A stretch of DNA of 64,000 nucleotides from an uncultured Rubrobacteraceae bacterium (GCA_902806065.1 CADCVE010000054.1:1-64000); one strand, 5' to 3'; positions 9,420 through 18,649 are shown, counted from the first letter of the stretch. Notes: generated by a model not told the origin, from the letters alone. Program-made: numbers and translations.

Positions 9420-10991
9420 ATGGCTGAAGGACCGTACGTGATGGGGATAGATTTCGGGACCGGGGGCGTAAGGGTCGGCGTCTTCGACCGCGAGGGAACG
9501 CCGGTGGTCTTTCATGGCGTCGAGTGGGAAACGCGCTTCCCGCGTTCCGGCTGGGCCGAGCAGGACCCCGAGGAGTGGTGGTCCAGTCTGGTAGAGGCGT
9601 CGAACAATGCCCTCGACGAGGGAGGCGTCTCGGCCGAGGAGATAGCGGGCATCTCCATAGATGCCACGGCTTCGACGGTGTTGGCGATGGACAAGAACGA
9701 CCGGCATATGCGGCCCGCGATCATGTGGATGGACGTGCGTGCTTCGGACCAGGCCGACCGCATCGCGCAGACCGGAGATCCGGCGCTGAAGTACAACGGC
9801 TTCGGCGCTGTTTCCGCTGAGTGGGGGTTACCGAAAGCGATGTGGCTCAAGGAGAAAGAGCCCGAGATCTACAACAACGCCAGGCACATCTGTGACTGCG
9901 CCGATTGGTTGATCCACCGTTTAACCGGTGAGTGGGCATCATCCATAAACATCGCCAGCTCGAAGTACTACTTCGACCGCGACACGGGCGGCTTCCCGAA
10001 GAGTCTGTACAAGGCAGTCGGTATCGAGGACGTGCTGGAGAAGTTCCCCGGGGATGTCCTGGATCTCGGCGTCGTGGTCGGGGGGCTGCGGAGAGAGGTT
10101 GCGGAGGAGCTTGGTCTCAAGGAGGGCACGCCCGTGGCGCAGGGCGCGATCGACGCTTACGCCGGGGCACTGGGGCTGGGGGTGACCGAGCCTGGGGTGA
10201 TGGCGCTCATCACCGGCTCCTCGCACGTCCTGATCGGGCAGACAGCGGAGCCCATTCACGACCAGGGCTTCTGGGGCTCCTACACGGACGCTATGATCCC
10301 GGGCCAGTACACAGTCGAAGCCGGTCAGGTATCGACGGGCTCCATCGTGGCCTGGTTCAAGAATAGCTTCGCCTCGGACGCCAGAGCGGAGGCGAAGAAG
10401 CGCGGCGTGGATACCTACGACGTGTTGAATGAGATGGCCGAGAAGGTGCCCATCGGTTCCGAGGGGCTCATCGTGCTCGATTACTTCCAGGGGAACAGGT
10501 CGCCGCATACGGATCCGCTGGCGCGAGGTGTGATCTGGGGCCTCTCCCTGGGTCACACCCCCGGCCACATCTTCCGCGCGATTATCGAGGGGATCTGCTT
10601 CGGGACGGAGTCTATCTTCCGCGCCATGCGTGGACACGACTTCGAGCCCAGGCTGAACGTCGTATCCGGTGGGCCCGCCAACAGCGAACTGTGGATGCAA
10701 ATGCACGCCGACGTCTCCAACGTCCCGATCGGGTTTACGAAGGTGAGCGAAGGACCGGTTCTGGGCGCGGCAATGCTGGCCGCCGTGGGCGCCGGAATCT
10801 ACCCGGACATCCAGACCGCCGCGAAGAACATGGTTCACACCGAGCGCACCATCGAACCGGACCAGGAGAGGCATGAGGAGTACAGGTTCTACATGGACCG
10901 CTACATGGAGACCTATCCGCAGATGCGCGAGTCGATGCAAGAGATGTCACGGCACGAGGCGGGCCGCAAATCCGCCCCGGCGGGAGAGTAG
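9420..10991 (+). CDS. FGGY-family sugar/polyol kinase
   Basis: A 523-residue ATP-dependent FGGY carbohydrate kinase. It has the N-terminal phosphate-1 motif GIDFGTGGVRVGVFD, ISIDATASTVLAMD, IMWMDVRA (sugar-binding region), the catalytic Asp in GAIDAYAGALG, and the adenosine motif VVSGGPANSELWMQM. ATG 9420 follows GGGAGGAAGAG; an upstream TTG-type extension to 9390 lacks support. It resembles the D-ribulokinase/ribitol/erythritol kinase branch more than glycerol kinase, but the substrate cannot be fixed from sequence. GpsA-like and GlpD-like dehydrogenases follow, so a phosphorylated polyol (glycerol, erythritol or a pentitol) is the probable pathway intermediate. The 121 bases before it contain no obvious gene. 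Confidence 0.9.
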   Translation: MAEGPYVMGIDFGTGGVRVGVFDREGTPVVFHGVEWETRFPRSGWAEQDPEEWWSSLVEASNNALDEGGVSAEEIAGISIDATASTVLAMDKNDRHMRPAIMWMDVRASDQADRIAQTGDPALKYNGFGAVSAEWGLPKAMWLKEKEPEIYNNARHICDCADWLIHRLTGEWASSINIASSKYYFDRDTGGFPKSLYKAVGIEDVLEKFPGDVLDLGVVVGGLRREVAEELGLKEGTPVAQGAIDAYAGALGLGVTEPGVMALITGSSHVLIGQTAEPIHDQGFWGSYTDAMIPGQYTVEAGQVSTGSIVAWFKNSFASDARAEAKKRGVDTYDVLNEMAEKVPIGSEGLIVLDYFQGNRSPHTDPLARGVIWGLSLGHTPGHIFRAIIEGICFGTESIFRAMRGHDFEPRLNVVSGGPANSELWMQMHADVSNVPIGFTKVSEGPVLGAAMLAAVGAGIYPDIQTAAKNMVHTERTIEPDQERHEEYRFYMDRYMETYPQMRESMQEMSRHEAGRKSAPAGE

Positions 10992-11067
10992 ACCGTGAGC
11001 GCCGTCCCGAAGGTCGAAGCACCGTTCGGAACGGCGCTGTTCATTCTGAGTATTGGAAGGTAGGGAA

Positions 11068-12150
11068 ATGACTACCATAAGCATTTTGGGCTCCGGCATA
11101 ATGGCGACGGCGCTCTCGTGGCCGCTGACCGATAACGGCCATGAGGTGCGGCTGGTCGGCACCCACCTCGACCGCGACATCATAGACAGCATCAAAGCCA
11201 CCGGCGTTCATCCGAACCTCGACCTGCAAGTCCCGGAAGGCGTGCGCGCCTACCAGCTAGAGGAGGCCGAAGAGGCGTTCGAGGGCGCGGAGATCGCCAT
11301 GAGCGGGGTCAACTCTTTCGGGGTGCGCTGGGCCGGCGAACAGTTGGCCTCCTTGTTGAAGCCGGGCATGATGGTACTCGCCGTCACCAAAGGGATGGAG
11401 GCTGATGAGAGCGGCAACCTGCGCATCCTACCCGAGGTGCTGGCTTCGGAGGTGCCGGAGGACTTGAGAGAGCGGGTCACCTGGTCGGCGATCACCGGCC
11501 CGGCCATCGCTGGCGAGGTGGCCGTGCGGCACGACACCTGCGTGGTCTTCGCGGGTCTCCAGGCGGACGTGCTGGAGAAGCTGGCGCAGACCTTCCGAAC
11601 CGATTACTACCACGTCTGGACTAGCACGGATTTCGTCGGGGCCGAGGTGTGCGCGGCGATGAAGAACTGCTACGCCTTCGGAGGCGGGTTCATGGAGGGT
11701 TTGCTGGACAAGGAGGGCAAGTCGGAGGCGAAGTACCGCAGATACAACTACGCGGCGGCGCTCTTTGGACAGGCCACGCGCGAGTTGGGGCAGTGGATGC
11801 AGCTTCTGGGTGGGGACCCGGAGACGCCTACCGGGCTTCCCGGAGTCGGGGACATGTTCGTTACTACCATGGGAGGGCGTAACGTGAAGGCGGGGCGGTT
11901 CGCCGGGGCGGGCGTGCCATTCTCCGAGGTCCAGAACGAGCGGATGAAGGGCGTAACGCTGGAGGGCGTGGCGGCGATCAGGGTCGTCGGTGGCGCCCTG
12001 CTCAGGCTAACGGAGCGCGGGGTCGTCGGCCCCGAGGACTTCCCTCTGATGCGCCACCTCTACGCCGTGGTCGCGGAGGATGAGCCGCTGAATATGCCCT
12101 GGGAGACATTCTTTGGGGGCGAACGAAAAGCGAAAGCAAGAAAGGGATAA
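11068..12150 (+). CDS. NAD(P)-dependent glycerol-3-phosphate dehydrogenase, GpsA-like
   Basis: A 360-residue member of the GpsA family, which interconverts dihydroxyacetone phosphate and glycerol-3-phosphate. The dinucleotide fold begins LGSGIMATALSWPL, a GxGxxA-type motif. AVTKGME carries the conserved lysine, ITGPAIAGEV is the family motif, and CAAMKNCYAFGGGF corresponds to the substrate lysine region usually written as ALKN. ATG 11068 follows GGAAGGTAGGG; the frame also opens at TTG 11053. It is two bases upstream of the glpD-like gene, hence certainly one transcript. The family motif variants (IMATALSWPL, CYAFGGGF) differ from biosynthetic GpsA, so a related polyol phosphate is a possible substrate. 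Confidence 0.85.
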   Translation: MTTISILGSGIMATALSWPLTDNGHEVRLVGTHLDRDIIDSIKATGVHPNLDLQVPEGVRAYQLEEAEEAFEGAEIAMSGVNSFGVRWAGEQLASLLKPGMMVLAVTKGMEADESGNLRILPEVLASEVPEDLRERVTWSAITGPAIAGEVAVRHDTCVVFAGLQADVLEKLAQTFRTDYYHVWTSTDFVGAEVCAAMKNCYAFGGGFMEGLLDKEGKSEAKYRRYNYAAALFGQATRELGQWMQLLGGDPETPTGLPGVGDMFVTTMGGRNVKAGRFAGAGVPFSEVQNERMKGVTLEGVAAIRVVGGALLRLTERGVVGPEDFPLMRHLYAVVAEDEPLNMPWETFFGGERKAKARKG

Positions 12151-12152
12151 AG

Positions 12153-13880
12153 ATGAACTCACGGATACCACAAGACATCGAGAGGCAGTACTTCGATGTG
12201 ATCGTGGTGGGCGCCGGCATCAACGGAGCGGGCATAGCCCGCGACGCCGCCATGCGCGGCCTCAAGGTGCTCATGCTGGATAAGGGTGACATCTCCAGCG
12301 GAACAACGCAGTGGGCGACACGACTGATCCACGGCGGCCTGCGTTACCTGGAGCATTACGAGTTCGCGCTCGTGAGGGAGTCTTTGAGGGACAGAGAGGC
12401 GCTCCTTCACATAGCGCCACATCTGGTCAAGCCGCTGGGGTTTCTGGTCCCGGTCTACGACCGGAGCGCTCGCGGCCCGCTGATGATCCGCCTTGGTATG
12501 ACCCTCTACGACGCGCTCTCCTTCGACAAGAGCATGGAGCACCACAAGATGTTCAGCCGTGACAGGGTACACGATCGCGAGCCGGGCCTGAACACCGAGG
12601 GTCTGAAGGCGGCTGCTTTCTACTACGACGCGCAGGTGGAGTACGCGGAGCGCGTCGCCGTGGAGAACGCCATCTCCGCCCGCGACCACGGCGCGACCAT
12701 CATCACCTACGCGAACGTCGAGCGCCTGCTGATGGACAACGGCGACGTCAAAGGCGTGCAGTTCACCGACGTACTCGAGGGTGAGAGCTACACGGCCAGG
12801 GCCCAGGTCACGGTGAACGTCGCCGGTCCCTGGGTAGACGAGGTCCTCGCGGAGTTGCAAAGACCCGACGATGACGAGAACGTCGGGCGCTTCATGGGCG
12901 GTACCAAGGGGAGCCATCTCGTCGTGGACCCGTTCCCCGGAGCACCGAAGGGTGAGGCTCTGTACGTCGAGGCGCGCAAGGATGGCCGACCGTACTTCAT
13001 CGTGCCGTGGAATGGCCGGTACCTGATCGGCACGACCGACCTGCGATACGAAGAAGACCTCGACTACGTCTCCGCGAGCGAGGAAGAGATCCAATACCTC
13101 CTCGATGAGACTAACTACGTCATACCTGAAGCGAGACTAACCCGCGAGGATGTGCTGTTCACCTACTCCGGCGTTAGACCTCTGCCATACAATCCGGAGG
13201 GTGAAACTGGTGGCGTTACCCGCAGCCACGTCGTCTTCGATCACGCCAAAGGAGAGTCTGCGGCTGGCGGCAAGGTGACGAGCGCCAGCGCCGAGATGCC
13301 GCAGGTCGGGGGCCTGCTCTCCATTATCGGCGGTAAGCTGACCACCTATCTGAACCTGGGACGCCAGACGACGGATGCCGTCTTCAAGAAGTTGGGCCGG
13401 AAGGCGCCCAAGAGTAAGTCTCGCAAAGTCCCGTTGCCCGGAGGCGGTACCTCCGACTTCGCGGCTTTCGCGGCGGGGTTCAAGTCCGCGAGCAACATAC
13501 CCGAGGTGCTTTCAGAGAGGCTTCTAAAGCTCTACGGCGTCCGGGCGGCCGAGGTGCTGAGGTTGGCCGGGGGTGATCCGGAGCTACTTACGCCTCTGTC
13601 TCCCAACGTAAGCGTAGAGACGGCTTTGATCGGGGCGGAGGTGCTCTGGGCTTTCCGCGAGGAGATGGCCGAGACGCTCTCCGACGTCATGCTCCGGCGC
13701 ACGATGGCCGGATACGGCCCGGATGTCGGTCTCGATGTAGTCGAGGCGGCGGCGGAGGTCGCGGTCAAGCACATCGGGTGGGATAGGGAGCGGGCCGAAC
13801 GCGAGGTACGGGAGTATCGCGAGTGGATCGAACGGTACACTCCGAAGCGGTACCGCGAACGCGAATCGGCGCGAGCCTAG
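12153..13880 (+). CDS. glpD: FAD-dependent glycerol-3-phosphate dehydrogenase, GlpD-like
   Basis: A 575-residue flavoprotein of the GlpD family, oxidising glycerol-3-phosphate (or, in EryB relatives, L-erythritol-4-phosphate) at the membrane and passing electrons to quinone. The FAD-binding motif VVGAGINGAGIARDAA (residues about 15-30), TRLIHGGLRYLEHYEF, NVAGPWVDEV, IGTTDLRYEED and a C-terminal GlpD helical domain are present. ATG 12153 lies two bases after the GpsA-like gene. Having an NAD enzyme and a flavin enzyme of the same chemistry side by side suggests a catabolic module with separate reductive and oxidative steps. The precise polyol phosphate is open. Confidence 0.9.
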   Translation: MNSRIPQDIERQYFDVIVVGAGINGAGIARDAAMRGLKVLMLDKGDISSGTTQWATRLIHGGLRYLEHYEFALVRESLRDREALLHIAPHLVKPLGFLVPVYDRSARGPLMIRLGMTLYDALSFDKSMEHHKMFSRDRVHDREPGLNTEGLKAAAFYYDAQVEYAERVAVENAISARDHGATIITYANVERLLMDNGDVKGVQFTDVLEGESYTARAQVTVNVAGPWVDEVLAELQRPDDDENVGRFMGGTKGSHLVVDPFPGAPKGEALYVEARKDGRPYFIVPWNGRYLIGTTDLRYEEDLDYVSASEEEIQYLLDETNYVIPEARLTREDVLFTYSGVRPLPYNPEGETGGVTRSHVVFDHAKGESAAGGKVTSASAEMPQVGGLLSIIGGKLTTYLNLGRQTTDAVFKKLGRKAPKSKSRKVPLPGGGTSDFAAFAAGFKSASNIPEVLSERLLKLYGVRAAEVLRLAGGDPELLTPLSPNVSVETALIGAEVLWAFREEMAETLSDVMLRRTMAGYGPDVGLDVVEAAAEVAVKHIGWDRERAEREVREYREWIERYTPKRYRERESARA

Positions 13881-13885
13881 CGCCT

Positions 13886-14056
13886 GTGATCTCCGCCGTA
13901 GTCTTCGACCTGGACGGCACTCTGGTGGAGATGGAGGAACTGAAGGCTGTCGCACACGCCTGCTCCGTCATGCAACTGCGCCCCTAGGTCCCGGAGGAAG
14001 AGGTGATCTCCGCTCACGCCAACGCTCTAGTAGGCTGGAGGAAGACGAGAGGGTAA
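13886..14056 (+). pseudogene. Truncated beta-phosphoglucomutase-like HAD gene
   Basis: Starting at GTG 13886, five bases after glpD, the frame gives AVVFDLDGTLVEMEELKAV, a clear HAD motif I with the following cap helix. It meets TAG at 13985-13987, continues in frame with VPEEEVISAHANALVGW and ends at TAA 14054. The remaining two thirds of a HAD protein are absent. The order of this remnant, otsB and GH65 matches the domain order of the mycobacterial fusion protein OtsB1 (Rv2006: HAD, trehalose-phosphatase, GH65). So it looks like the decayed first unit of that module. Confidence 0.8.
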
Positions 14057-14059
14057 CCA

Positions 14060-14881
14060 ATGAGCAGAAATATCGACGATTTACCGCACGCGCTAACGAA
14101 CGAGGGTGAGTTGGAGCGGCGTCTTGCGGGCAAGCGGCCCGCCATGTTTCTGGATTACGATGGCACGCTCACGCCCATCGTCGACCGGCCGGAGGACGCG
14201 ATTATCTCGGAGAGCATGAGGGAGGCGGTTCGAGGGCTCGCCGAGCGTTGTCCGGTCTGCGTGGTCAGCGGGCGGGATCGCAAGGTGGTGCAGGAGCTTA
14301 TGGGTCTGGACAACCTGATCGTGGCGGGCAGTCACGGCTTCGACATCTGGACCCCCGGCGAAGGCACCATCGAGCACGACGCGGGCAGCGGGTTCGAGGG
14401 GCTCATCGAGGAGGTGAAGGTCCGGCTGGACGAGGAGATCGGGCCTTTCGAGGGTGCCTCGGTCGAGCCCAAGAAGGCATCCGTCGCGGTCCACTATCGG
14501 CTCGCCTCCGAGGAGGAGAGACCGAAGATAAAGCAAATAGTCGAGGACCTTCTCGCCGAGCGCCCCGACGAACTGAAGGTAACGCCCGGCAAGATGGTCT
14601 ATGAGATCCAACCGAAGATCGACTGGGACAAAGGGAAGGCGGTCCTCTATCTACTGGAGGCGCTGGAGCTGGATGGCGAGGACGTAGCACCAATATATGC
14701 AGGCGATGACGTGACCGATGAGCATGCCTTCGAAGCGCTTGCGGAGACTTCGGGTGGCGGCATTGGCATCTTCGTCGGCGAAGTGGACGACCCGGAGACC
14801 GCGGGCCGGACCACCTCCGCCGACTACGTCCTGTACACGATGGACGAGGTGGAGCGATTCTTGAATACGCTCGCGCGCTGA
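14060..14881 (+). CDS. otsB: Trehalose-6-phosphate phosphatase
   Basis: A 273-residue HAD-IIB phosphatase that removes phosphate from trehalose-6-phosphate, the last step of OtsAB trehalose synthesis. Motif I FLDYDGTLTPIVDRP (residues about 31-45), motif II VVSGRDR, the trehalose-phosphatase PKKASVAVHYR segment, lysine in IDWDKGKAVLYLL and motif IV YAGDDVTDEHAF are all visible. ATG 14060 follows GAGAGGGTAA and sits three bases after the HAD remnant. No otsA (trehalose-6-phosphate synthase) is in the window, so the substrate must come from elsewhere. Trehalose as a compatible solute is known in Rubrobacter, which fits the inferred host. Confidence 0.95.
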   Translation: MSRNIDDLPHALTNEGELERRLAGKRPAMFLDYDGTLTPIVDRPEDAIISESMREAVRGLAERCPVCVVSGRDRKVVQELMGLDNLIVAGSHGFDIWTPGEGTIEHDAGSGFEGLIEEVKVRLDEEIGPFEGASVEPKKASVAVHYRLASEEERPKIKQIVEDLLAERPDELKVTPGKMVYEIQPKIDWDKGKAVLYLLEALELDGEDVAPIYAGDDVTDEHAFEALAETSGGGIGIFVGEVDDPETAGRTTSADYVLYTMDEVERFLNTLAR

Positions 14882-14937
14882 CGCTCGCTGGCCAGAGTGT
14901 CCGGCGAACAGGGGCACGTCTAAAGAGGAAGCAACGC

Positions 14938-15159
14938 ATGAAAGGGTCTGGACTCCAATCGTTTTGGGCGGCGCCAGGCCGGGCACTCTGGGTCCTGGGG
15001 AGTTGGTCTACTAACCGCGCAGCGAAGAAGGAAGTGGTGAAGGCGAAGACGGAGGCGCTCGGGCAGGCCAGTCATGCTGGCGACTATACGCAAATCACCC
15101 TGCGGGAGATGGGCGAGTGTTACGAGGAGCAGGGGCACCAGCTTATGCCGGTGGCTTGA
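14938..15159 (+). CDS. Hypothetical 73-residue protein between otsB and GH65
   Basis: The frame runs from ATG 14938 (AGAGGAAGCAACGC just upstream) to TGA 15159. It encodes a basic N-terminal half (NRAAKKEVVKAKTEALG) and an acidic C-terminal half (LREMGECYEEQGHQL). I recognise no family. It occupies almost all of the otsB-GH65 gap and ends 16 bases before the GH65 start, so it may be a real small co-transcribed gene or a piece of an eroded linker. The coding signal is weak. Confidence 0.3.
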   Translation: MKGSGLQSFWAAPGRALWVLGSWSTNRAAKKEVVKAKTEALGQASHAGDYTQITLREMGECYEEQGHQLMPVA

Positions 15160-15175
15160 AGAAAGGGAGGAGCGC

Positions 15176-17602
15176 ATGACGAACTGGACGCTGGCCTACG
15201 ATTCGTTCGAACCGGAGGAGGAAGGGCTGCGCGAGGCGCTAACCTCGACCGGCAATGGCTATTTCTGTACGCGGGGTGCCTTTGCATGGGTTGAGGCCGA
15301 TGGCGTTCATTATCCCGGCACCTACATGCACGGCGGCTTCAACCGCGAGACCACGATCATGGCCGGGCAGCCGGTCTTGAACGAGGACCTGGTAAACCTG
15401 CCCAACTGGCTCTTGCTTCAAATCCGGATCGAGGGTGAAGAGGCGATAACGCTGGACAACGTGGAGCTTCTTTCATACCGGCACGAGCTAGATATCCGCA
15501 ACGCCGTGGTCTCGCGCAACCTGAGCATCCGAGACCGGGCGGGCCGCGAGACTACGCTGGAGACCCGGCGCTTCATCAGCATGTCAGACGAGCACATCGC
15601 GGCGATGGAGTGGAAGATCATCCCGGAGAACTGGTCGGGTAGATTGGAGGCGATCACGGCGCTCGACGGCCGGCTCACGAACAAGGGCGTCGCTCGCTAT
15701 AGGGACCTCGAAGGGCGCCATCTCGACCCGGTAACGCCGCGTACCTTCGGACCCGAGATCATCGCCCTCGAAGCCCGTACCCGCCAATCACGCATCTACG
15801 TTGCCGAAGCAGCCCGCACACGCGTCTTTGGAGAAGGGGGGATGCTGGACGTACGGCGCAACCTCTTCCAGATGCAGGACTACATCCATCAAATCCTGGC
15901 CTTCGAGGTTCGGGAGAAGGAACCGGTTCACGTGGAGAAGATGGTCGCCTTCTACAGCTCCCGGGACTCCGCCCTGAACGAGCCGCTGGCGAACGCCGGC
16001 AAGGCCGCGAGCCGCTCGGGGACGTTTGTCGAGGCTCTGGCGCCCCACGTAAGGGCGTGGAGAGAGTTGTGGGACGTCTGCGACGTGCAGGTACCTCATG
16101 ACGATAGGGTTCAGCTACTGCTCCGGCTGCACATCTATCACATACTCCAGGTCTGCTCCCCCAACACCGCCGACCTCGACGCCGGTGTTCCCGCGCGCGG
16201 CCTGAATGGGGAGGCATACCGGGGGCATATCTTCTGGGACGAGCTGTACATCTACCCGTTCCTCAACTTCAGGTTACCGGACGTTACACGATCTCTCCTC
16301 CTGTACCGCTACCGCAGGTTGAATGAGGCCCGAGCGGCGTCCAGGGAGGCCGGCTACGAGGGGGCGATGTACCCGTGGCAGAGTGGCTCCGATGGGCAGG
16401 AAGAGACCCAGAGCGTGCACCTCAACCCCAACTCCGGGAAGTGGGACCCGGACATGAGCCACAACCAGCGGCACGTCAGCGCGGCCATCTTCTACAACGT
16501 CTGGCAGTATTACCAGGCCACCGCCGACTCGGAGTTCTTGTACGATTATGGTGCCGAGATGATGCTGGAGATTGCTCGCTTCTGGTCCTCCATCGCGCAC
16601 TTCAATCCCGAACGCGGGCGGTACGAGATACACGGTGTCATGGGTCCGGACGAGTTCCACGAGAAGTACCCCGACTCCGATGAGGAAGGGCTGCGCAACA
16701 ACGCCTACACCAACGTGATGGTTGCCTGGATCTGCGAGATCGCCCAGGAGGTGCTGGACCTCTTGCCCGAGCGCCGCCGCAGGTCTTTAAGTACCAAGAT
16801 CGGCCTGAAGGACCAAGAGATCGAGACGTGGCAGGACATGAGTCGCAAGATGTTCGTGCCGTTCCACTCGGACCCCGACACGGGCGACGGCATCATCAGC
16901 CAGTTCGAGGGTTACGACGACCTGGAGGAGCTGGACTGGGACGCCTACCGGGCCCAGTACGGCAACATCCAGCGGCTCGACCGTATCCTGAAGGCCGAGG
17001 GCAAAGACCCGGACCGCTACAAGCTCACCAAACAGGCCGACACCGTACTGCTCTTCTTCCTGTTCTCGGAACGGGAGCTAAAGAAGGTCTTCGAGCGGCT
17101 GGGCTACGATTACACGCCCGAGATGGTCCGCAAGAACGTCGATTACTACGACGAGCGGACATCTCACGGCTCGACCTTGAGCTTCGTCGCCCACGCCGGG
17201 ATACTGGCGGACATCGATCCCGAGAGCTCGTGGAAGCGGTACATGGTCGCGCTGGAGAGTGACATCGGTGACGTGCAGGGCGGGACTACCAGGGAGGGCA
17301 TCCACATGGGGGTCATGGCCGGGACCCTGGACCTGCTCCAGCGAAGGTATATGGGGTGCGAGATCCGCGACGGAATCCTCTACTTCGCCCCGAAGATGAC
17401 GGATAAGTTGGACGGGCTGTCTTTCTTTATGCGCTTTCGCGGCACCCTGATAGAGGTGAAGTTGGAGGCCGGCAAGCTGACGGTCGCCGCAAAAGACGAC
17501 GGTTTTGGAAATTGCATAAAGGTCGGTGTGGGGGAGACGGTGCGGGAGATCAAGGCGGGCGAGGAACATACCTTCGACGTCCGTACCTCCGCCGTTTCGT
17601 GA
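15176..17602 (+). CDS. Glycoside hydrolase family 65 phosphorylase (trehalose/kojibiose/maltose type)
   Basis: An 808-residue GH65 enzyme. Members are mostly inverting phosphorylases that split alpha-linked glucose disaccharides into beta-glucose-1-phosphate and glucose. The N-terminal beta-sandwich begins TLAYDSFEPEEEGLREAL, followed by the (alpha/alpha)6 barrel. The general acid is the Glu in GVMGPDEFHEKYP, and FWDELY, KLTKQADTVLL and RTSHGSTLSFVAHA are family landmarks. ATG 15176 sits behind AGGGAGGAGC; the frame extends upstream to 15074 without support. Next to trehalose phosphatase, the likely substrate is trehalose or a related disaccharide, and beta-phosphoglucomutase (6816-7607) would process the product. 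A GH65 domain of unclear role also occurs in mycobacterial OtsB1. Confidence 0.92.
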   Translation: MTNWTLAYDSFEPEEEGLREALTSTGNGYFCTRGAFAWVEADGVHYPGTYMHGGFNRETTIMAGQPVLNEDLVNLPNWLLLQIRIEGEEAITLDNVELLSYRHELDIRNAVVSRNLSIRDRAGRETTLETRRFISMSDEHIAAMEWKIIPENWSGRLEAITALDGRLTNKGVARYRDLEGRHLDPVTPRTFGPEIIALEARTRQSRIYVAEAARTRVFGEGGMLDVRRNLFQMQDYIHQILAFEVREKEPVHVEKMVAFYSSRDSALNEPLANAGKAASRSGTFVEALAPHVRAWRELWDVCDVQVPHDDRVQLLLRLHIYHILQVCSPNTADLDAGVPARGLNGEAYRGHIFWDELYIYPFLNFRLPDVTRSLLLYRYRRLNEARAASREAGYEGAMYPWQSGSDGQEETQSVHLNPNSGKWDPDMSHNQRHVSAAIFYNVWQYYQATADSEFLYDYGAEMMLEIARFWSSIAHFNPERGRYEIHGVMGPDEFHEKYPDSDEEGLRNNAYTNVMVAWICEIAQEVLDLLPERRRRSLSTKIGLKDQEIETWQDMSRKMFVPFHSDPDTGDGIISQFEGYDDLEELDWDAYRAQYGNIQRLDRILKAEGKDPDRYKLTKQADTVLLFFLFSERELKKVFERLGYDYTPEMVRKNVDYYDERTSHGSTLSFVAHAGILADIDPESSWKRYMVALESDIGDVQGGTTREGIHMGVMAGTLDLLQRRYMGCEIRDGILYFAPKMTDKLDGLSFFMRFRGTLIEVKLEAGKLTVAAKDDGFGNCIKVGVGETVREIKAGEEHTFDVRTSAVS

Positions 17603-17674
17603 GCAAGGGACGCAGCCGCGGCGAGCCGCGAGTAACCTGCCGGAAGACGAACGATGCGGGATAAGGAGGTTAGC

Positions 17675-18556
17675 GTGCCAAAGAACGGAAAGAAGGACGG
17701 CAAAAAGGGCGCGAAGTCTCGGGAGGCGAGTTCCTCTAGGAATGGGGGAGACTATCCAAGGCATAGCGTCTCGCCTGGAGAGAAGATGGTGCTGGCGGCC
17801 GTGGACGCGGATCAATCCGAGCATTACACCAGAAAAAAGGATGTCGAGGAGGAGTTGGAGGTACAGCGCCAGCGCATCCAGGATTTGCAGGCCCGGCAGT
17901 ATGCCGAGAACAAGCAGGGGCTCTTGATCGTGCTGCAGGCAATGGACACCGGTGGCAAGGACGGGACGATCAAGCACGTCTTCAGCGGCGTGAACCCTCA
18001 AGGCTGCCGGGTCTCTTCGTTCAAGGCCCCGAACCCGGAGGAAGCGAACCACGACTTCTTGTGGCGCTATCACAAGAGCGTGCCCGCCCGCGGACGCATA
18101 GGTATATTCAACCGCTCCCACTACGAGGACGTGCTCGTAGTCCGCGTCAAGAACCTCGTCCCCGAGGAGGTCTGGCGCGCGCGTTACGGGCTGATTAATG
18201 ACTTCGAGTACAACCTCACCCGGGGCGGTATTGCCGTCATCAAGTTCTACCTGCACATCTCAAAGGACGAGCAGAAGCGGCGTCTGGAGAGCCGGCTCGC
18301 CGACCCGGACAAGAGGTGGAAGTTTTCGACGAACGACATCAAGGAGCGCGCCTTTTGGGACGACTATCAGGTGGCCTTTGAGGACGCCATCAACAATACC
18401 TCGACGGAGTACGCTCCCTGGTACGTCGTGCCGGCCAACAAGAAGTGGTACCGCAACCTCGTCGTAGCCCGCACCATCGCCAACACCCTGGAGGCAATGG
18501 ATCCTAAGTTTCCCCCGGCGGAACCAGGGCTGGAGAAAATCTCTATCCCAGACTAA
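17675..18556 (+). CDS. ppk2: Polyphosphate kinase 2 family protein
   Basis: A 293-residue PPK2 enzyme, transferring phosphate between polyphosphate and nucleotides in the cytoplasm. The Walker A loop lies in LQAMDTGGKDGTIKHVF (about residue 85), the Walker B region in IGIFNRSHYEDVLVVRV, and the lid helices contain KRRLESRLADPDKRWKF. The N-terminal 45 residues are a lysine/serine-rich tail. GTG 17675 is preferred to ATG 17654 because AAGGAGG is perfectly placed before it. Sequence alone does not say whether it prefers AMP, ADP or GDP. It lies directly after the trehalose genes with a 72-base gap, so it may be part of a stress and energy-storage operon. Confidence 0.92.
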   Translation: MPKNGKKDGKKGAKSREASSSRNGGDYPRHSVSPGEKMVLAAVDADQSEHYTRKKDVEEELEVQRQRIQDLQARQYAENKQGLLIVLQAMDTGGKDGTIKHVFSGVNPQGCRVSSFKAPNPEEANHDFLWRYHKSVPARGRIGIFNRSHYEDVLVVRVKNLVPEEVWRARYGLINDFEYNLTRGGIAVIKFYLHISKDEQKRRLESRLADPDKRWKFSTNDIKERAFWDDYQVAFEDAINNTSTEYAPWYVVPANKKWYRNLVVARTIANTLEAMDPKFPPAEPGLEKISIPD

Positions 18557-18649
18557 CCCGGTTATAAAGCGAGGATACTTCCATCAGTGCCTGGCAGGCA
18601 GTAGGGAGGCGGGTGGACAGGCGCGCAGTAGTATTAGCCCACCGAAGAT

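Noticed and set aside
9939..10940. 333-residue frame antisense to the FGGY kinase
   Set aside because: The kinase motifs are complete on the other strand; no motif or start signal for this frame.
12159..13094. 311-residue frame antisense to glpD
   Set aside because: GlpD is unmistakable on the + strand; the antisense product has shadow composition.
17078..18256. 392-residue frame antisense across the GH65 end and PPK2
   Set aside because: Spans two well-supported opposite genes and their gap; no recognisable domain.
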